Shown here one piece after another: positions 19,165-27,911 of a stretch of 64,000 nucleotides of DNA. Under the pieces are notes generated by a model, which did not search any database, was not told the origin of the DNA, and saw nothing but the letters and a program-made list of their open reading frames with translations. Within the stretch, counting starts at the first letter, position 1; each line of letters opens with the position of its first letter. A program made the position numbers and the translations under genes. Source of the DNA: an uncultured Ignavibacteriota bacterium (lineage in GTDB: Bacteria > Bacteroidota > Ignavibacteria > UBA10030 > UBA8401); NCBI GenBank assembly GCA_903884005.1, contig CAISDA010000079.1:48983-112982 (forward strand), in the 5' to 3' direction.

Positions 19165-20655
19165 TTACACGGACATGATGCACGCCAACAGTTCCTCAAT
19201 ATTGACTGGTTTATGCATGACGGCATCGACGGCGGCTTGTTTCATTTCGACATCCGTCAGCATGTCGGAAAACGCGGTCGTCAAAATGATCTTGGTTGCC
19301 GGACAGATCGAACGGATCTGTTTTGCGAGTTCCCACCCGTTCATCTCCGGCATGGCCAGGTCCGTGATCACGATGTCCGGCTGAAACAATTGCGCCATTC
19401 GCACCGCCTCTCGGCTGTCGAGCATCGCCTTCGTCACGAATCCTTTCAACGAGAGCAATTTTTCGAACGAGGCAAGTACGCCTTCATCGTCGTCAACAAT
19501 TAAAATTTTTGACACGAACCTCAGGTCCAGGTCGCTTTGCCTGCTTTGCGCGGTGCGCACGACATCGGCGGGTATCACTTCGTTTTTCGGGATGGTGATC
19601 GCAAACGCCGCCCCTCCACCCTCTTCGGTCGAGACGGTGATGCTTCCCTTCATTTTTCGAAGCAGTTCTTTGACAACGGTGAGTCCCATCCCGGCAGCCG
19701 GTTCATCCTTGGTCGTGAACATCGGCTCGAACATTTTTGTCTGCACCTCGCGGGTGATGCCGGGGCCGGTATCGGCGATCGTCAGCGAGAGATCGCTGTT
19801 TCCGTAAACGCACGAAACAGTGATGCGGCCTCCGTTGGGCATCGCCTCCATCGCGTTCTGGAGCAGCAGCGCAATGATCTCGCGCACTTCAGACACGTAA
19901 CCGAAAATTTTTGAATGTGTTTCGAAGTTCTTCGTTATCGTGATGGGGATGTGCCGCAGCCTGCACCGATCGAACGAGGGTTCGATCACGGCGCACGCTT
20001 CATCAAAGACCTCCTCCACAGCCATGGGGCCGAAGCACTGCTGCCGGCTTTTATGGATGAAGTGGAGAAGACGCTTCACTTCGCCCACGCCCTGTTCGGC
20101 GGCCTGCACGATGTACGCGCATTCGCGTAGCAGACGTTCGTCGGTCGTTTTCATTTGCATCAATTGCGCACGGCCTATCACCGAACCGAACACATTGTTC
20201 AACTCGTGCGTAAAAAATCCGGACAAGAGCCCCACGGTCGTTGTGCGTTCGGTTTGCGCCTTGTGGCATTGCGTGCGCCGCAGCACCTCGCGCAGGCGCG
20301 CGATCTCGTCCATGGCGCCGATTTGCCCAAGAGTGAACACCACATCGAGCATGCCGTCCGGCCGCCGTGCTGCGGTCACTTCAACCGTGAGCCGCTCGCC
20401 GTGCCTCGTGTGCAGCGTGCAGAGCCTGCCGACGATGCTGCCGCCGCCGGCCAGGCACTGGTCGAACGCCTCGATGTCTGCCTGCGATAGGAACGAGGTG
20501 CCGTCGCCTGCTCCGGCAACGAGCTGCTCCTTCGACTCGTAGTCGAGCAGCAGGGTCAGCGCTTCGTTCGCTGCACAAATTTCTCCGCGCGGCGCAACAA
20601 TGCCGATCCCGTCCGAAAGTGTGTCTGCATATGATGGTAATTCAAAGTCTGCCAT
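19165..20655 (-). CDS. PAS-type hybrid histidine kinase with C-terminal receiver
   Basis: A 496-aa cytoplasmic sensor kinase. Residues ~1-115 look like a degenerate PAS domain; residues ~143-210 carry the phospho-accepting His in GFFTHELNNVFGSVIGRAQ; ~250-365 are the ATPase lid (N box LLQNAMEAMPNGG, ADTGPGI, GMGLTVVKELL); ~380-496 are a receiver (IVDDDEG, phospho-Asp in VITDLAMPEMNGW, Lys in MHKPVN). No membrane segment is seen, so the signal is internal. It lies 14 nt after a stand-alone receiver and is the last gene before the terminator. Confidence 0.88.
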   Translation of the reverse strand: MADFELPSYADTLSDGIGIVAPRGEICAANEALTLLLDYESKEQLVAGAGDGTSFLSQADIEAFDQCLAGGGSIVGRLCTLHTRHGERLTVEVTAARRPDGMLDVVFTLGQIGAMDEIARLREVLRRTQCHKAQTERTTTVGLLSGFFTHELNNVFGSVIGRAQLMQMKTTDERLLRECAYIVQAAEQGVGEVKRLLHFIHKSRQQCFGPMAVEEVFDEACAVIEPSFDRCRLRHIPITITKNFETHSKIFGYVSEVREIIALLLQNAMEAMPNGGRITVSCVYGNSDLSLTIADTGPGITREVQTKMFEPMFTTKDEPAAGMGLTVVKELLRKMKGSITVSTEEGGGAAFAITIPKNEVIPADVVRTAQSRQSDLDLRFVSKILIVDDDEGVLASFEKLLSLKGFVTKAMLDSREAVRMAQLFQPDIVITDLAMPEMNGWELAKQIRSICPATKIILTTAFSDMLTDVEMKQAAVDAVMHKPVNIEELLACIMSV

Positions 20656-20669
20656 ACGTGTCCGGTGTC

Positions 20670-21098
20670 CTACAGTGATGGGATGGTGTGACGATGCTGG
20701 CGCACTTTTTCGAGAAGCCGCTCCACTGCATCGACTAGTTTGGCGAAATCAACGATCGGCTTTGATATATAATCATCGGCTGCGCTGGCGATGAGAAAAT
20801 TTTCCATGTCGTCGCGCATTGCATGAGCGGTCGCCAGCAGGATGGGGACGGTCGCCCCGTTCGGCCCGTTCTTCATCGCCTTGCTCAATCGAAGTCCGTC
20901 CACGGCCACTCCTTCCAAAAAGGTGTTCGAGAGGGACACATCCATGATCACCCCGTCGACGCTGCCGTTGTTATAGAGTTCCAGCGCCATATCGCCGTCT
21001 TCGGTCACGGTCACTGTGTGATGCGCCATACGCGAAAGGACGAGATCAAACAATTCTGCGTTGACGGGATCGTCTTCGATCACTAAAATTCGAGCCAT
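20670..21098 (-). CDS. Stand-alone response regulator receiver protein
   Basis: A 142-aa single receiver domain: acidic pair IEDDPVN, phospho-Asp in GVIMDVSLSN, Thr in LATAHA and Lys in YISKPIVD. A loop of about ten residues after the Asp (SNTFLEGVAVDG) is slightly longer than usual. There is no output domain, so it probably shuttles phosphate or binds a partner protein. It sits between two histidine kinases with 24- and 14-nt gaps. Confidence 0.88.
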   Translation of the reverse strand: MARILVIEDDPVNAELFDLVLSRMAHHTVTVTEDGDMALELYNNGSVDGVIMDVSLSNTFLEGVAVDGLRLSKAMKNGPNGATVPILLATAHAMRDDMENFLIASAADDYISKPIVDFAKLVDAVERLLEKVRQHRHTIPSL

Positions 21099-21122
21099 TG
21101 CGGGTACCTTTCCTTCATATCC

Positions 21123-22703
21123 TTAAGATTGCCTGGCGAGCGACGTCACGGCATCCAACAGATCCTGTATATTCAACGGTTTGATTAATGTCCGAGTCAT
21201 AGAGCGATCGGCTTCCAATTGTTCCACTTCGCGGCAGACGTCTTCGTGGCCGCTCATCATCACCACCGGTGTGTGAGCCACGGCGGGGATGGACCGTATC
21301 TTCTTGAGCAGGTCGATCCCATTGAGGAGGCTCGCCCCGACACGCGACGGCAGGGCGTAGTCGGACAGGACGACGCTCGGTTTGAATTGCAGCAGTTCGG
21401 ACAGGGCGTCGTCCGCCGTTGTCACCGAGCGGATGGAGAACGATCCGCCTTCATCGAGCACGTCGCGGATGAGTGCGGCATACATGAGATCGTCTTCGAC
21501 GATCAAAATGATCGGCTTCGTGTCGACTGTCTGTTTGGGCGCTTCGACAAGCAGCTGTCCGAACACGGCATCGGCGGCACGGACAGCCGCCGGCAGGCGG
21601 AACATGACGCGTGTCCCCTTTTGAATACCTTCACTTTCGAGCGCAATCACGCCGCCCATTTTTTCGACCAGATTTTTTGCGATCGATAATCCGAGCCCTG
21701 TACCGCCGGCATGGCGCGTATACGATGCATCGATCTGCGAGAACATCTTGAACAGCTTGTGCTGCATATTTTTTGCAATACCGATGCCCGTGTCGACGAT
21801 CGCAAATTCAACGTAGCCCTTGTCGTGATGCTCTTCAATCGTCAGCGAGACGCCGCCTTCGTTCGTAAACTTGACCGCATTGGCAAGAAGGTTGATGAGC
21901 ACCTGCTTGAGCCGGGCAGCATCGGCCATCACTGCGGCGTCGTTCCCGCTCGGGCCCGAATACTGAAGGTAGATATTTTTATTGTGCGCCTGCACCTCAA
22001 GGATACTGCGGATCTCGTCCCACATCGCTTCGACATAGACCGGCTCTGTCTGGAGCGTCATTTTCCCCGATTCGATTTTTGAGATATCGAGAAGGTCGTT
22101 GATCAAATTGAGCAGATGTTTGGAGCTGGCAAGCGCCTGGGCGATGAATTTTCGTTCCTCGTCCCGGTCGCGGGCCAGTCCCTGCTCAACGAGCGTTAAA
22201 AATCCGACGATGCCGTTGAGCGGAGTGCGCAATTCATGCGATGTCGTGGCAAGAAATTCATCCTTTCGCTTGTTGACTTTTTCGAGCAGCGCGTTATTTT
22301 CGATGATCTTCTGCTGATACTCGGTGAGGATGCGTTCATCGATCCTGCGCCGCGTCGTATCATGAAAGATAGCGATCGTGTCGTTATACTGTCCGGCCTC
22401 GTTGCGGATGCGATAGACCCTGGCATCGACGTAAAGCAGATTTCCTTCGCGGTCGGGCTGGTTGATCTCGCCCTCCCACGCGCCGTGTTCGGCGAGCGCG
22501 GCGGCAATGCCGTCACGCGTCCTGCGATCGACGAAGGACGAAAATTTAAAGATCTCCGAAAGGGTTTTACCGACAGCCTCCTCGCGCGTCCATCCGTAAA
22601 GCGCTTCGGCCGCACGGTTCCAATGCCATACCCTCTGTTTGCCGTCGGCCATCACGACGGCATCGAAGAGATTGTCTATTACTGCATACGATTGATCATT
22701 CAT
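21123..22703 (-). CDS. PAS histidine kinase with C-terminal receiver
   Basis: A 526-aa cytoplasmic hybrid kinase. An N-terminal PAS (~1-120: VWHWNRAAEALYGWTREEAVGKTLSEIF), a short coiled coil, HisKA (~150-215: FLATTSHELRTPLNGIVGFL), HATPase_c (~255-375: NLLANAVKFTNEGG, VDTGIGIAKNMQHKLF, GGTGLGLSIAKNLVEKMGG) and a receiver (~395-525: IVEDDLMY, VVLSDYALPSRVG, IKPLN). Classical H, N, G1 and G2 boxes are intact. It follows the receiver/HD-GYP-like gene by 29 nt in the same unit. Confidence 0.9.
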   Translation of the reverse strand: MNDQSYAVIDNLFDAVVMADGKQRVWHWNRAAEALYGWTREEAVGKTLSEIFKFSSFVDRRTRDGIAAALAEHGAWEGEINQPDREGNLLYVDARVYRIRNEAGQYNDTIAIFHDTTRRRIDERILTEYQQKIIENNALLEKVNKRKDEFLATTSHELRTPLNGIVGFLTLVEQGLARDRDEERKFIAQALASSKHLLNLINDLLDISKIESGKMTLQTEPVYVEAMWDEIRSILEVQAHNKNIYLQYSGPSGNDAAVMADAARLKQVLINLLANAVKFTNEGGVSLTIEEHHDKGYVEFAIVDTGIGIAKNMQHKLFKMFSQIDASYTRHAGGTGLGLSIAKNLVEKMGGVIALESEGIQKGTRVMFRLPAAVRAADAVFGQLLVEAPKQTVDTKPIILIVEDDLMYAALIRDVLDEGGSFSIRSVTTADDALSELLQFKPSVVLSDYALPSRVGASLLNGIDLLKKIRSIPAVAHTPVVMMSGHEDVCREVEQLEADRSMTRTLIKPLNIQDLLDAVTSLARQS

Positions 22704-22732
22704 GTGTCGTTGTTATGTTCAAAAATTGTGCG

Positions 22733-23923
22733 TTAATCGTAAATATAGACACCGCTGAGGATCGGGTCGAAGCGATGGTGCGCCATGATCCGCTCAATGG
22801 TATTGAGCGAGAGCACCGTGTTTTCGGTCAGGAGCTTCACACCGCTTGCGGTATAGAGGTCGCGTGCGATCTTCATTCCTCCGACCAGTTCGAGTACCGA
22901 CACATGCCTCTTCCCTTCGACCACAAAATTCTGTGACGCGATTTGCAGGTAATCGTTCACCAGCAGCGCGATCTGCGGGTCGTAATAATTTCCTTTGCGC
23001 GTCAAGAGCTCGTTGCGCACGGCATCCATGTCGACGGAGGTCGTGGACAGCACGTGCTCCACCGCATTGATGATGCGCAGAATGCGGGCGCCGAACGGAA
23101 TTTCGGTTTTCATCAAATGATCGGGAGACCCCGTGCCGTCGAAATTCTCCATCTGATACCGGATGAGCGTGGAGACGGCTTTCAGGCGGGGGATCGCCTG
23201 CGTGATGAGCTGTCCCCGGATCGGGAAATGCGCCACTTCTTCGCGCTCATGCTCCGATTGCTCCTGTGTTGTTTTGGTGAGCACGGAGTCTGGCATGGTC
23301 ACTTTGCCGATCTCGTGGAGCAAGGCGGCATATTTGATATCCTGCATTTCATCGGTATCCACCTGAAATTTTTCGCCAATCCAGACGGCGATATCCGCCG
23401 CGCGGCGTCCCCGTGCTGCGGCATTCGGCACGCGCAGTTCGATGAGATTGCCCAGGAGCGCAATGATGCCGTTAAAACTCATCTCGAGATCTTCGTTCAA
23501 CGCCACAAGCTGCGCATGTTCTCCGGCGAGTTCATCCTGCAAAAATTTGATGCGAAGGAACGCGTTGATCTTCGATACGAGTTCGCCGCCATGAAACGGT
23601 TTGGTGAGATAATCGTCAGCGCCGAGACTCAGTCCCTTGATCTTGTTGTCCATGTCTTCAAGACCGGTCAGCAGGATGAACATCGTGCCGCGGAGCATCG
23701 GATGCTGTTTGACTTTGTTGCAGAACTCGAACCCGTTCATGCCCGGCATGTTAAAATCGCTGACGATCAAGTCTGCATGGTATTCCAATGCCATCGCAAG
23801 TCCGTCGTCGGCGTCTGTCGCGGCATGCACGGAAAATCCCGTATGCGCCGCAAGCGTTTTGGTGATCAGCAGAAGTTCGACCGGATTGTCTTCGGCAACG
23901 ACGATAACTGGGTTTTTTTTCAC
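22733..23923 (-). CDS. Receiver fused to a degenerate HD-GYP domain
   Basis: A 396-aa response regulator. Residues 1-125 are an intact receiver (VAEDNPVE, phospho-Asp in LIVSDFNMPGMNG, Lys in YLTKPFHG), then a coiled coil and an HD-GYP-like fold (~165-340). Canonical HD-GYP catalytic positions are changed: LLHEIGK replaces HDIGK, RYQMENFDGTGSP replaces HHExxDGxGYP, and RIINAVEH replaces the ARIxxVADxFD acid. HFPIRG and IPFGARI remain. It is therefore probably not a cyclic-di-GMP phosphodiesterase. The start is a GTG overlapping the motB stop (GTGA), which implies translational coupling to the stator gene. Confidence 0.82.
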   Translation of the reverse strand: MKKNPVIVVAEDNPVELLLITKTLAAHTGFSVHAATDADDGLAMALEYHADLIVSDFNMPGMNGFEFCNKVKQHPMLRGTMFILLTGLEDMDNKIKGLSLGADDYLTKPFHGGELVSKINAFLRIKFLQDELAGEHAQLVALNEDLEMSFNGIIALLGNLIELRVPNAAARGRRAADIAVWIGEKFQVDTDEMQDIKYAALLHEIGKVTMPDSVLTKTTQEQSEHEREEVAHFPIRGQLITQAIPRLKAVSTLIRYQMENFDGTGSPDHLMKTEIPFGARILRIINAVEHVLSTTSVDMDAVRNELLTRKGNYYDPQIALLVNDYLQIASQNFVVEGKRHVSVLELVGGMKIARDLYTASGVKLLTENTVLSLNTIERIMAHHRFDPILSGVYIYD

Positions 23924-24705
23924 TCGTTTGTGTTTCCTTCGTATTTGACTATGATACTGATGCGTCGATTGGTCACATCGAATGGATCTGTTGCATTATG
24001 GAGGCGCTTGTCGGCGAAACCGCGAACCTGATCAATCTTGTCATTTCCTGTTCCGGAAGCAACAAGCACACGGCGCGCCGCATTCGCCCTGTCGGCGCTG
24101 AGTTCGTAATTGGTGTATCCTGTCGCGGTGCCGTACTGCCTGGCATCGGTGTGGCCTTCGACGATCACATGATTGGGCATTGTCGACAGTTCGGAGCTGA
24201 TCGTCTTCAGGATCTCCGCCGCCTCGGGCTTGAGCGTGGCAGTCCCGATGTCGAAGAAGAATGCCTTCGACGATTCCATCAATTCGATGCGCAGTCCGTC
24301 TTTCACCATTTCCATGGTGATCTGGTTTTTAAGCTCTGCAAATTTTTTCTGGCTTTCAAGGTCTTTTTTAATCGCCTCGCCGATTTTTTTGAGCGCTTGT
24401 TTTTGGCCGTCGATCGATTTCCCCGGATCTTTCGGAGGAATGGCGTTGGCGATCAGTCCCTTTCCTCCATTCATTGCGCCGCCGCTGGTGGCATCGAACG
24501 CGCCGGGATCGCGGAAATACGAGGACACCTGCTGTTTCGTCTCTTCGTTCTGTCCTAATATCCAGAGCACGATAAAGAGCGCCATCATCGCCGTCACAAA
24601 ATCGGCGTACGCCACTTTCCATGCGCCGCCGTGGTGTCCGCCGCCGTGTCCGCCCTTCACTTTCTTTATTATTCGTACTGGTTCTTCTTTGTCCAGGTTT
24701 GCCAT
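23920..24705 (-). CDS. motB: Flagellar stator protein MotB (first pair)
   Basis: Peptidoglycan-anchored stator subunit. The 261-aa product has a His/Gly/Lys-rich cytoplasmic start (KKVKGGHGGGHHGG), one transmembrane helix with the ion-binding Asp in AYADFVTAMMALFIVLWIL, a plug/linker, and an OmpA-like domain (HVIVEGHTDARQYG, RRISIIV). It is the long-linker, MotB-of-E. coli type. The ATG at 24705 gives the family N-terminus; an earlier ATG at 24753 would add 16 unlikely residues. Neither has a strong ribosome-binding site. Confidence 0.92.
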   Translation of the reverse strand: MANLDKEEPVRIIKKVKGGHGGGHHGGAWKVAYADFVTAMMALFIVLWILGQNEETKQQVSSYFRDPGAFDATSGGAMNGGKGLIANAIPPKDPGKSIDGQKQALKKIGEAIKKDLESQKKFAELKNQITMEMVKDGLRIELMESSKAFFFDIGTATLKPEAAEILKTISSELSTMPNHVIVEGHTDARQYGTATGYTNYELSADRANAARRVLVASGTGNDKIDQVRGFADKRLHNATDPFDVTNRRISIIVKYEGNTNE

Positions 24706-24773
24706 GATCAGGTCGCTGATAAGTACCGCACGCGGGCTGCCCGAACCGGACATGCGCCGCAGGAAGAGCTATA

Positions 24774-25643
24774 TTATTTTTCCTTGCCCGATTTTACTTT
24801 CTTGCATGCCTCTTCCGTTTCCCTGAATGTGGGGCGAAGATCGCTGTAGATGACACGCCGCGCATATTCGACCGCCATCACCGGCGGATTTCCCTTCGCA
24901 TAGGCGATTATGCCCGCCTTGATGCACGACATGTACCGCGCTTCGGAAGCGTTCATGTATTCCATGTTCGTCGCCAAAGGCCCGACGAAACCATAGGAAA
25001 GCAGAATGCCCAGAAACGTTCCGACCAATGCCGCGGCCACATGATGCCCCACCGTCGCCGCGCCGGCGTCGACATGCTGCATGACGATGATGATGCCCAG
25101 CACGGCGGCAACAATGCCGAGACCGGGGAGCGAGTCGCCGATCTTTGAAAAAATCGCGGGATAGCCGGCGACCTCTTCATGGTGCGTGTCGCTGTCCCCG
25201 TCGAGCAGCACCTCCACGTCCTGCGCCGGCACACCGCCGCTGAGCATCAGCTTCAGCGTGTCGCATAAGAATTCGATGGCGTGATGATTGCCCAGCAGGA
25301 ACTTGTTGCGCGCGAAGATTGCGCTCTTGGCCGGATTCTCGACGTGCTGTTCCACATTGATCAAGCCGTCGCGCGTCGCGACATGGAACAATTCGAAGAG
25401 CGATTGCAGCAGTCGGAGATATTCGTCTTTCGAATAGGGATCGGGCTTGAATGCGCCGCCGACCTTGGCCCCGATCTGCTTGAGCATCCGCATCGGCGCC
25501 GAGATCAGCAGCATGCCGACCGTAGCCCCGAGGATAATGACAAACTCGGATGTTTGTATCAATACTTCGAAGGGGCCGCCTGCCATGGCAAACCCGCCCA
25601 GCACCGCAACAACAACTACCACTGCACCAATAATTACGAACAT
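24774..25643 (-). CDS. motA: Flagellar stator protein MotA (first pair)
   Basis: Four-helix ion-channel subunit of the motor. The 289-aa length and the opening MFVIIGAVVVVVAVLGGFAMAGG match the proton-type MotA of Proteobacteria. It has the cytoplasmic region after helix 2 and the helix 3/4 motif SLPGLGIVAAVLGIII with GTFLGILLSYGFVGPLA. Paired with the downstream motB. It follows the receiver-Hpt gene by 51 nt. Confidence 0.94.
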   Translation of the reverse strand: MFVIIGAVVVVVAVLGGFAMAGGPFEVLIQTSEFVIILGATVGMLLISAPMRMLKQIGAKVGGAFKPDPYSKDEYLRLLQSLFELFHVATRDGLINVEQHVENPAKSAIFARNKFLLGNHHAIEFLCDTLKLMLSGGVPAQDVEVLLDGDSDTHHEEVAGYPAIFSKIGDSLPGLGIVAAVLGIIIVMQHVDAGAATVGHHVAAALVGTFLGILLSYGFVGPLATNMEYMNASEARYMSCIKAGIIAYAKGNPPVMAVEYARRVIYSDLRPTFRETEEACKKVKSGKEK

Positions 25644-25694
25644 TGTTTTCCCTCGTTCATTGATTCCGCATTAACGAATTGACACATGCAGGCC

Positions 25695-26495
25695 TTACGA
25701 TGCCACCGACTCCTGGGCGGCTTCCTTGCCGAGCTCGTCTATTTTTTTCTGGACCTCTTCGCCGATCTGCACGAACCGCGCCTTGATGCGCTCGAAACAT
25801 TCTTCGATCAGTTTCCAGTCTATCGGCTCCATCTTCGAGAGGTCTTCCAGTTCGGCCCCGAGCAGCGTAATGTCGTCGTACCCCACGGTGCCGCCGCTTC
25901 CCTTGAGATCGTGCGCCACTTTTGCCAGCTCGGCCGGATGCTTCAGCTCGATCGCCGTCCGGATCTTGTTCCGTTTCTCGTTGAACAGGCTCACGAAATG
26001 TTTTGCGAGACGGAGCGTCAGCCGCTTTTGGTCATCCAATGTGAACCGATGGGTAGAGAAGCGCTCGTTCTCGCGCAGCAGGTGAAGACGCCGAACCTTC
26101 TTCATATACTCTTCGCCCATCAGGTCGACGAGCTTTTTATTGAGCACTTCCTCGTTGAACGGTTTGGACAGCACGGCATTGGCGCCGGCCTCAACGGCGG
26201 CGACCACATGCTGCCGGTCGGTGTGCGCAGAGATAATGATGATCGGTGTTGTGATTCCCGACGCCCTGTTGCGCAGCGTGCGGAGCACCTGCATTCCGTC
26301 GAAATTCGGCATCAACAGATCGAGAACGATGAGCGACGGGCGCACTTCCATGACCTTTTTGAGTCCTTCGTACCCGTCATTCGCGGTCACCACCGTGAAA
26401 AATAATCTCTGAAAAAACAATTTTAACGCCTGCCGTGTCACTGCCCCGTCGTCGATGATCAATACGGTCGGAACCAGTTCTTCACTTTGTGCCAT
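25695..26495 (-). CDS. Receiver-Hpt phosphorelay protein
   Basis: A 266-aa protein with an N-terminal receiver (IIDDGAVTRQ, phospho-Asp in LIVLDLLMPNFDGM, Lys in LSKPFNEE) and a C-terminal histidine phosphotransfer domain whose His lies in KVAHDLKGSGGTVGYDDI (~205). No kinase or DNA-binding domain is present, so it should accept phosphate from a kinase and pass it on, perhaps to the stand-alone receiver downstream. It is 10 nt after csrA and upstream of motA. Confidence 0.88.
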   Translation of the reverse strand: MAQSEELVPTVLIIDDGAVTRQALKLFFQRLFFTVVTANDGYEGLKKVMEVRPSLIVLDLLMPNFDGMQVLRTLRNRASGITTPIIIISAHTDRQHVVAAVEAGANAVLSKPFNEEVLNKKLVDLMGEEYMKKVRRLHLLRENERFSTHRFTLDDQKRLTLRLAKHFVSLFNEKRNKIRTAIELKHPAELAKVAHDLKGSGGTVGYDDITLLGAELEDLSKMEPIDWKLIEECFERIKARFVQIGEEVQKKIDELGKEAAQESVAS

Positions 26496-26505
26496 ACATG
26501 CTCCC

Positions 26506-26754
26506 TTAGTTGCGTTCAGTCTCTTTTTTTGTCTTTAAAAGCGCCGCGAGCTGCTGCGTGCCCGACACCGAGGCTTTCGATGCTTCCGTGTTTTCGGCCT
26601 TGATGCGGTCATAGACTTCACCGCGGTGGACGGTGACCGACTTGGGTGCATCGATGCCGAGCTTGATCTGCCCGTCATTCAACTGCACAACCGTGACCGT
26701 GATCGAATCGCCGATTCGGATTGTTTCACCCGGCTTCCGTGTCAAGATTAACAT
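26506..26754 (-). CDS. csrA: Carbon storage regulator CsrA
   Basis: RNA-binding post-transcriptional regulator that recognises GGA in leaders, classically of flagellin mRNA. The 82-aa product has MLILTRKPGETIRIGDSITVTVV, QIKLGIDAPKSVTVHRGEVY and a C-terminal helix extension typical of flagellar-cluster CsrA. AAGG precedes the ATG. It lies 36 nt after fliW, its antagonist. Confidence 0.95.
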   Translation of the reverse strand: MLILTRKPGETIRIGDSITVTVVQLNDGQIKLGIDAPKSVTVHRGEVYDRIKAENTEASKASVSGTQQLAALLKTKKETERN

Positions 26755-26790
26755 ACTGACCTTCCTTGGTTTCGATAGTTCGTGCCTGGT

Positions 26791-27186
26791 CTAGAATAAT
26801 TTGTGGGCTATGGAGTATTGATCGTCGATGAGTACTACCTGCCGTCCGATCTGCGTCTTCGCATTGATCACGATCGGGCTCTTCAAATTGGCGGTCGTTG
26901 CATCGAGCGAGGACCGCAAACACACAACGGCGAAGAGCTCGAACGGCTCGTCCCCCATCCCTGAGATGCGGGGCTGGTACTCGGGGCAAATCTCTGCGGG
27001 ATTAATGAGCGGCAAACAGAGATCGCTGTTCTGCGTCGACACCAGCCAGCGGAATGGTTCAGAATCTTCATCATGCACGATCACATACTCGGTCCATTCT
27101 TCGAAGCCGATGATCCCGTTGGGCATGGCGACGCGAATTGCATCATCGCATTCGAGTTCGCCGAATTGTCTGGAAAAAAATTTCAT
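26791..27186 (-). CDS. fliW: Flagellar assembly factor FliW
   Basis: Protein antagonist of CsrA that is itself titrated by free flagellin, coupling flagellin synthesis to export. The 131-aa product has the family features FGELECDDAIRVAMPNGIIGFEEWTEYV, FRWLVSTQNSDLCLPLINP and ANLKSPIVINAKTQIGRQVVL. Adjacent to csrA, the usual arrangement. AAGGAG lies upstream. Confidence 0.95.
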   Translation of the reverse strand: MKFFSRQFGELECDDAIRVAMPNGIIGFEEWTEYVIVHDEDSEPFRWLVSTQNSDLCLPLINPAEICPEYQPRISGMGDEPFELFAVVCLRSSLDATTANLKSPIVINAKTQIGRQVVLIDDQYSIAHKLF

Positions 27187-27194
27187 GATGCCAT

Positions 27195-27911
27195 TTACTC
27201 CTTTGTTCGCTGTTGTTCCGGTGTATCGAGAATGACAATATCCACGCGCCGGTTTCGTGCGCGGTTCTCTTCCGTATCATTTGCCACCAGCGGCTTAAAT
27301 TCGGAATACCCGACGACTGCTATTTTATCCGGATTCAGCCCATGCCGGGTTATTAAATAAAACGCCGTATTCACCGCCCTCGATACGGACAGGTGCCAGT
27401 TCGACGGAAATGCTGCTGTGGCGATCGGCACATCGTCCGTATGCCCCTCGATGCGCACATCGTTCGGCAGCGTGCGGATCACCGATGCGATCGAATCGAG
27501 CGTCGCAAAGGCACTGCCTTTCACGTCCGCCGCCCCCGACGAGAAGAGGAGCTTTTCGAGCATGTGGATCGTGATGCCCCGCTCGTTTTTTGTGATCGTG
27601 ACACCGCTCCCGTATTCGCGCGAACCGACCGCGGTCTGTATTTTTTTTATCAGCTCGGCCCGTTCCGATTGCCGCTGCAGCGGCGCAATGGGATTCGTCG
27701 CATCCGGATTGTGCACGATGACCTTGCCGCCGAACAACTGCTCGAACACCCCCGCCACCTGCTGATATTTACCCGCGTCGACTTTCGACACCGCATAGAG
27801 CACAATGAACAACCCCAGAAGAAGCGTGATCAAGTCCGCATACGTCAACAGGTACCGATCGGTCTTCTCTTCTTCCGTCGCCGCCGGCGCGTGAAACCTG
27901 CCCCGTTTTAT
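27195..27911 (-). CDS. Second flagellar stator protein, MotB/PomB/MotS-like
   Basis: Encodes about 238 aa: a basic start (KRGRFHAPAATEEEKTDR), one membrane helix with the ion-binding Asp in YLLTYADLITLLLGLFIVLYA, and an OmpA-like domain (RIEGHTDDVPIATAAFPSNWHLSVSRA, ARNRRVDIVI). The compact form resembles MotS/PomB. No ATG, GTG or TTG lies near the expected N-terminus. An ATA at 27911 overlaps the stop of the upstream motA-like gene as ATAA, exactly where ATGA is usual. The next in-frame ATG (28037) would place 42 residues in a region coding for the neighbour, so I chose ATA with low certainty about the start but high certainty about the gene. Confidence 0.88.
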   Translation of the reverse strand: MKRGRFHAPAATEEEKTDRYLLTYADLITLLLGLFIVLYAVSKVDAGKYQQVAGVFEQLFGGKVIVHNPDATNPIAPLQRQSERAELIKKIQTAVGSREYGSGVTITKNERGITIHMLEKLLFSSGAADVKGSAFATLDSIASVIRTLPNDVRIEGHTDDVPIATAAFPSNWHLSVSRAVNTAFYLITRHGLNPDKIAVVGYSEFKPLVANDTEENRARNRRVDIVILDTPEQQRTKE

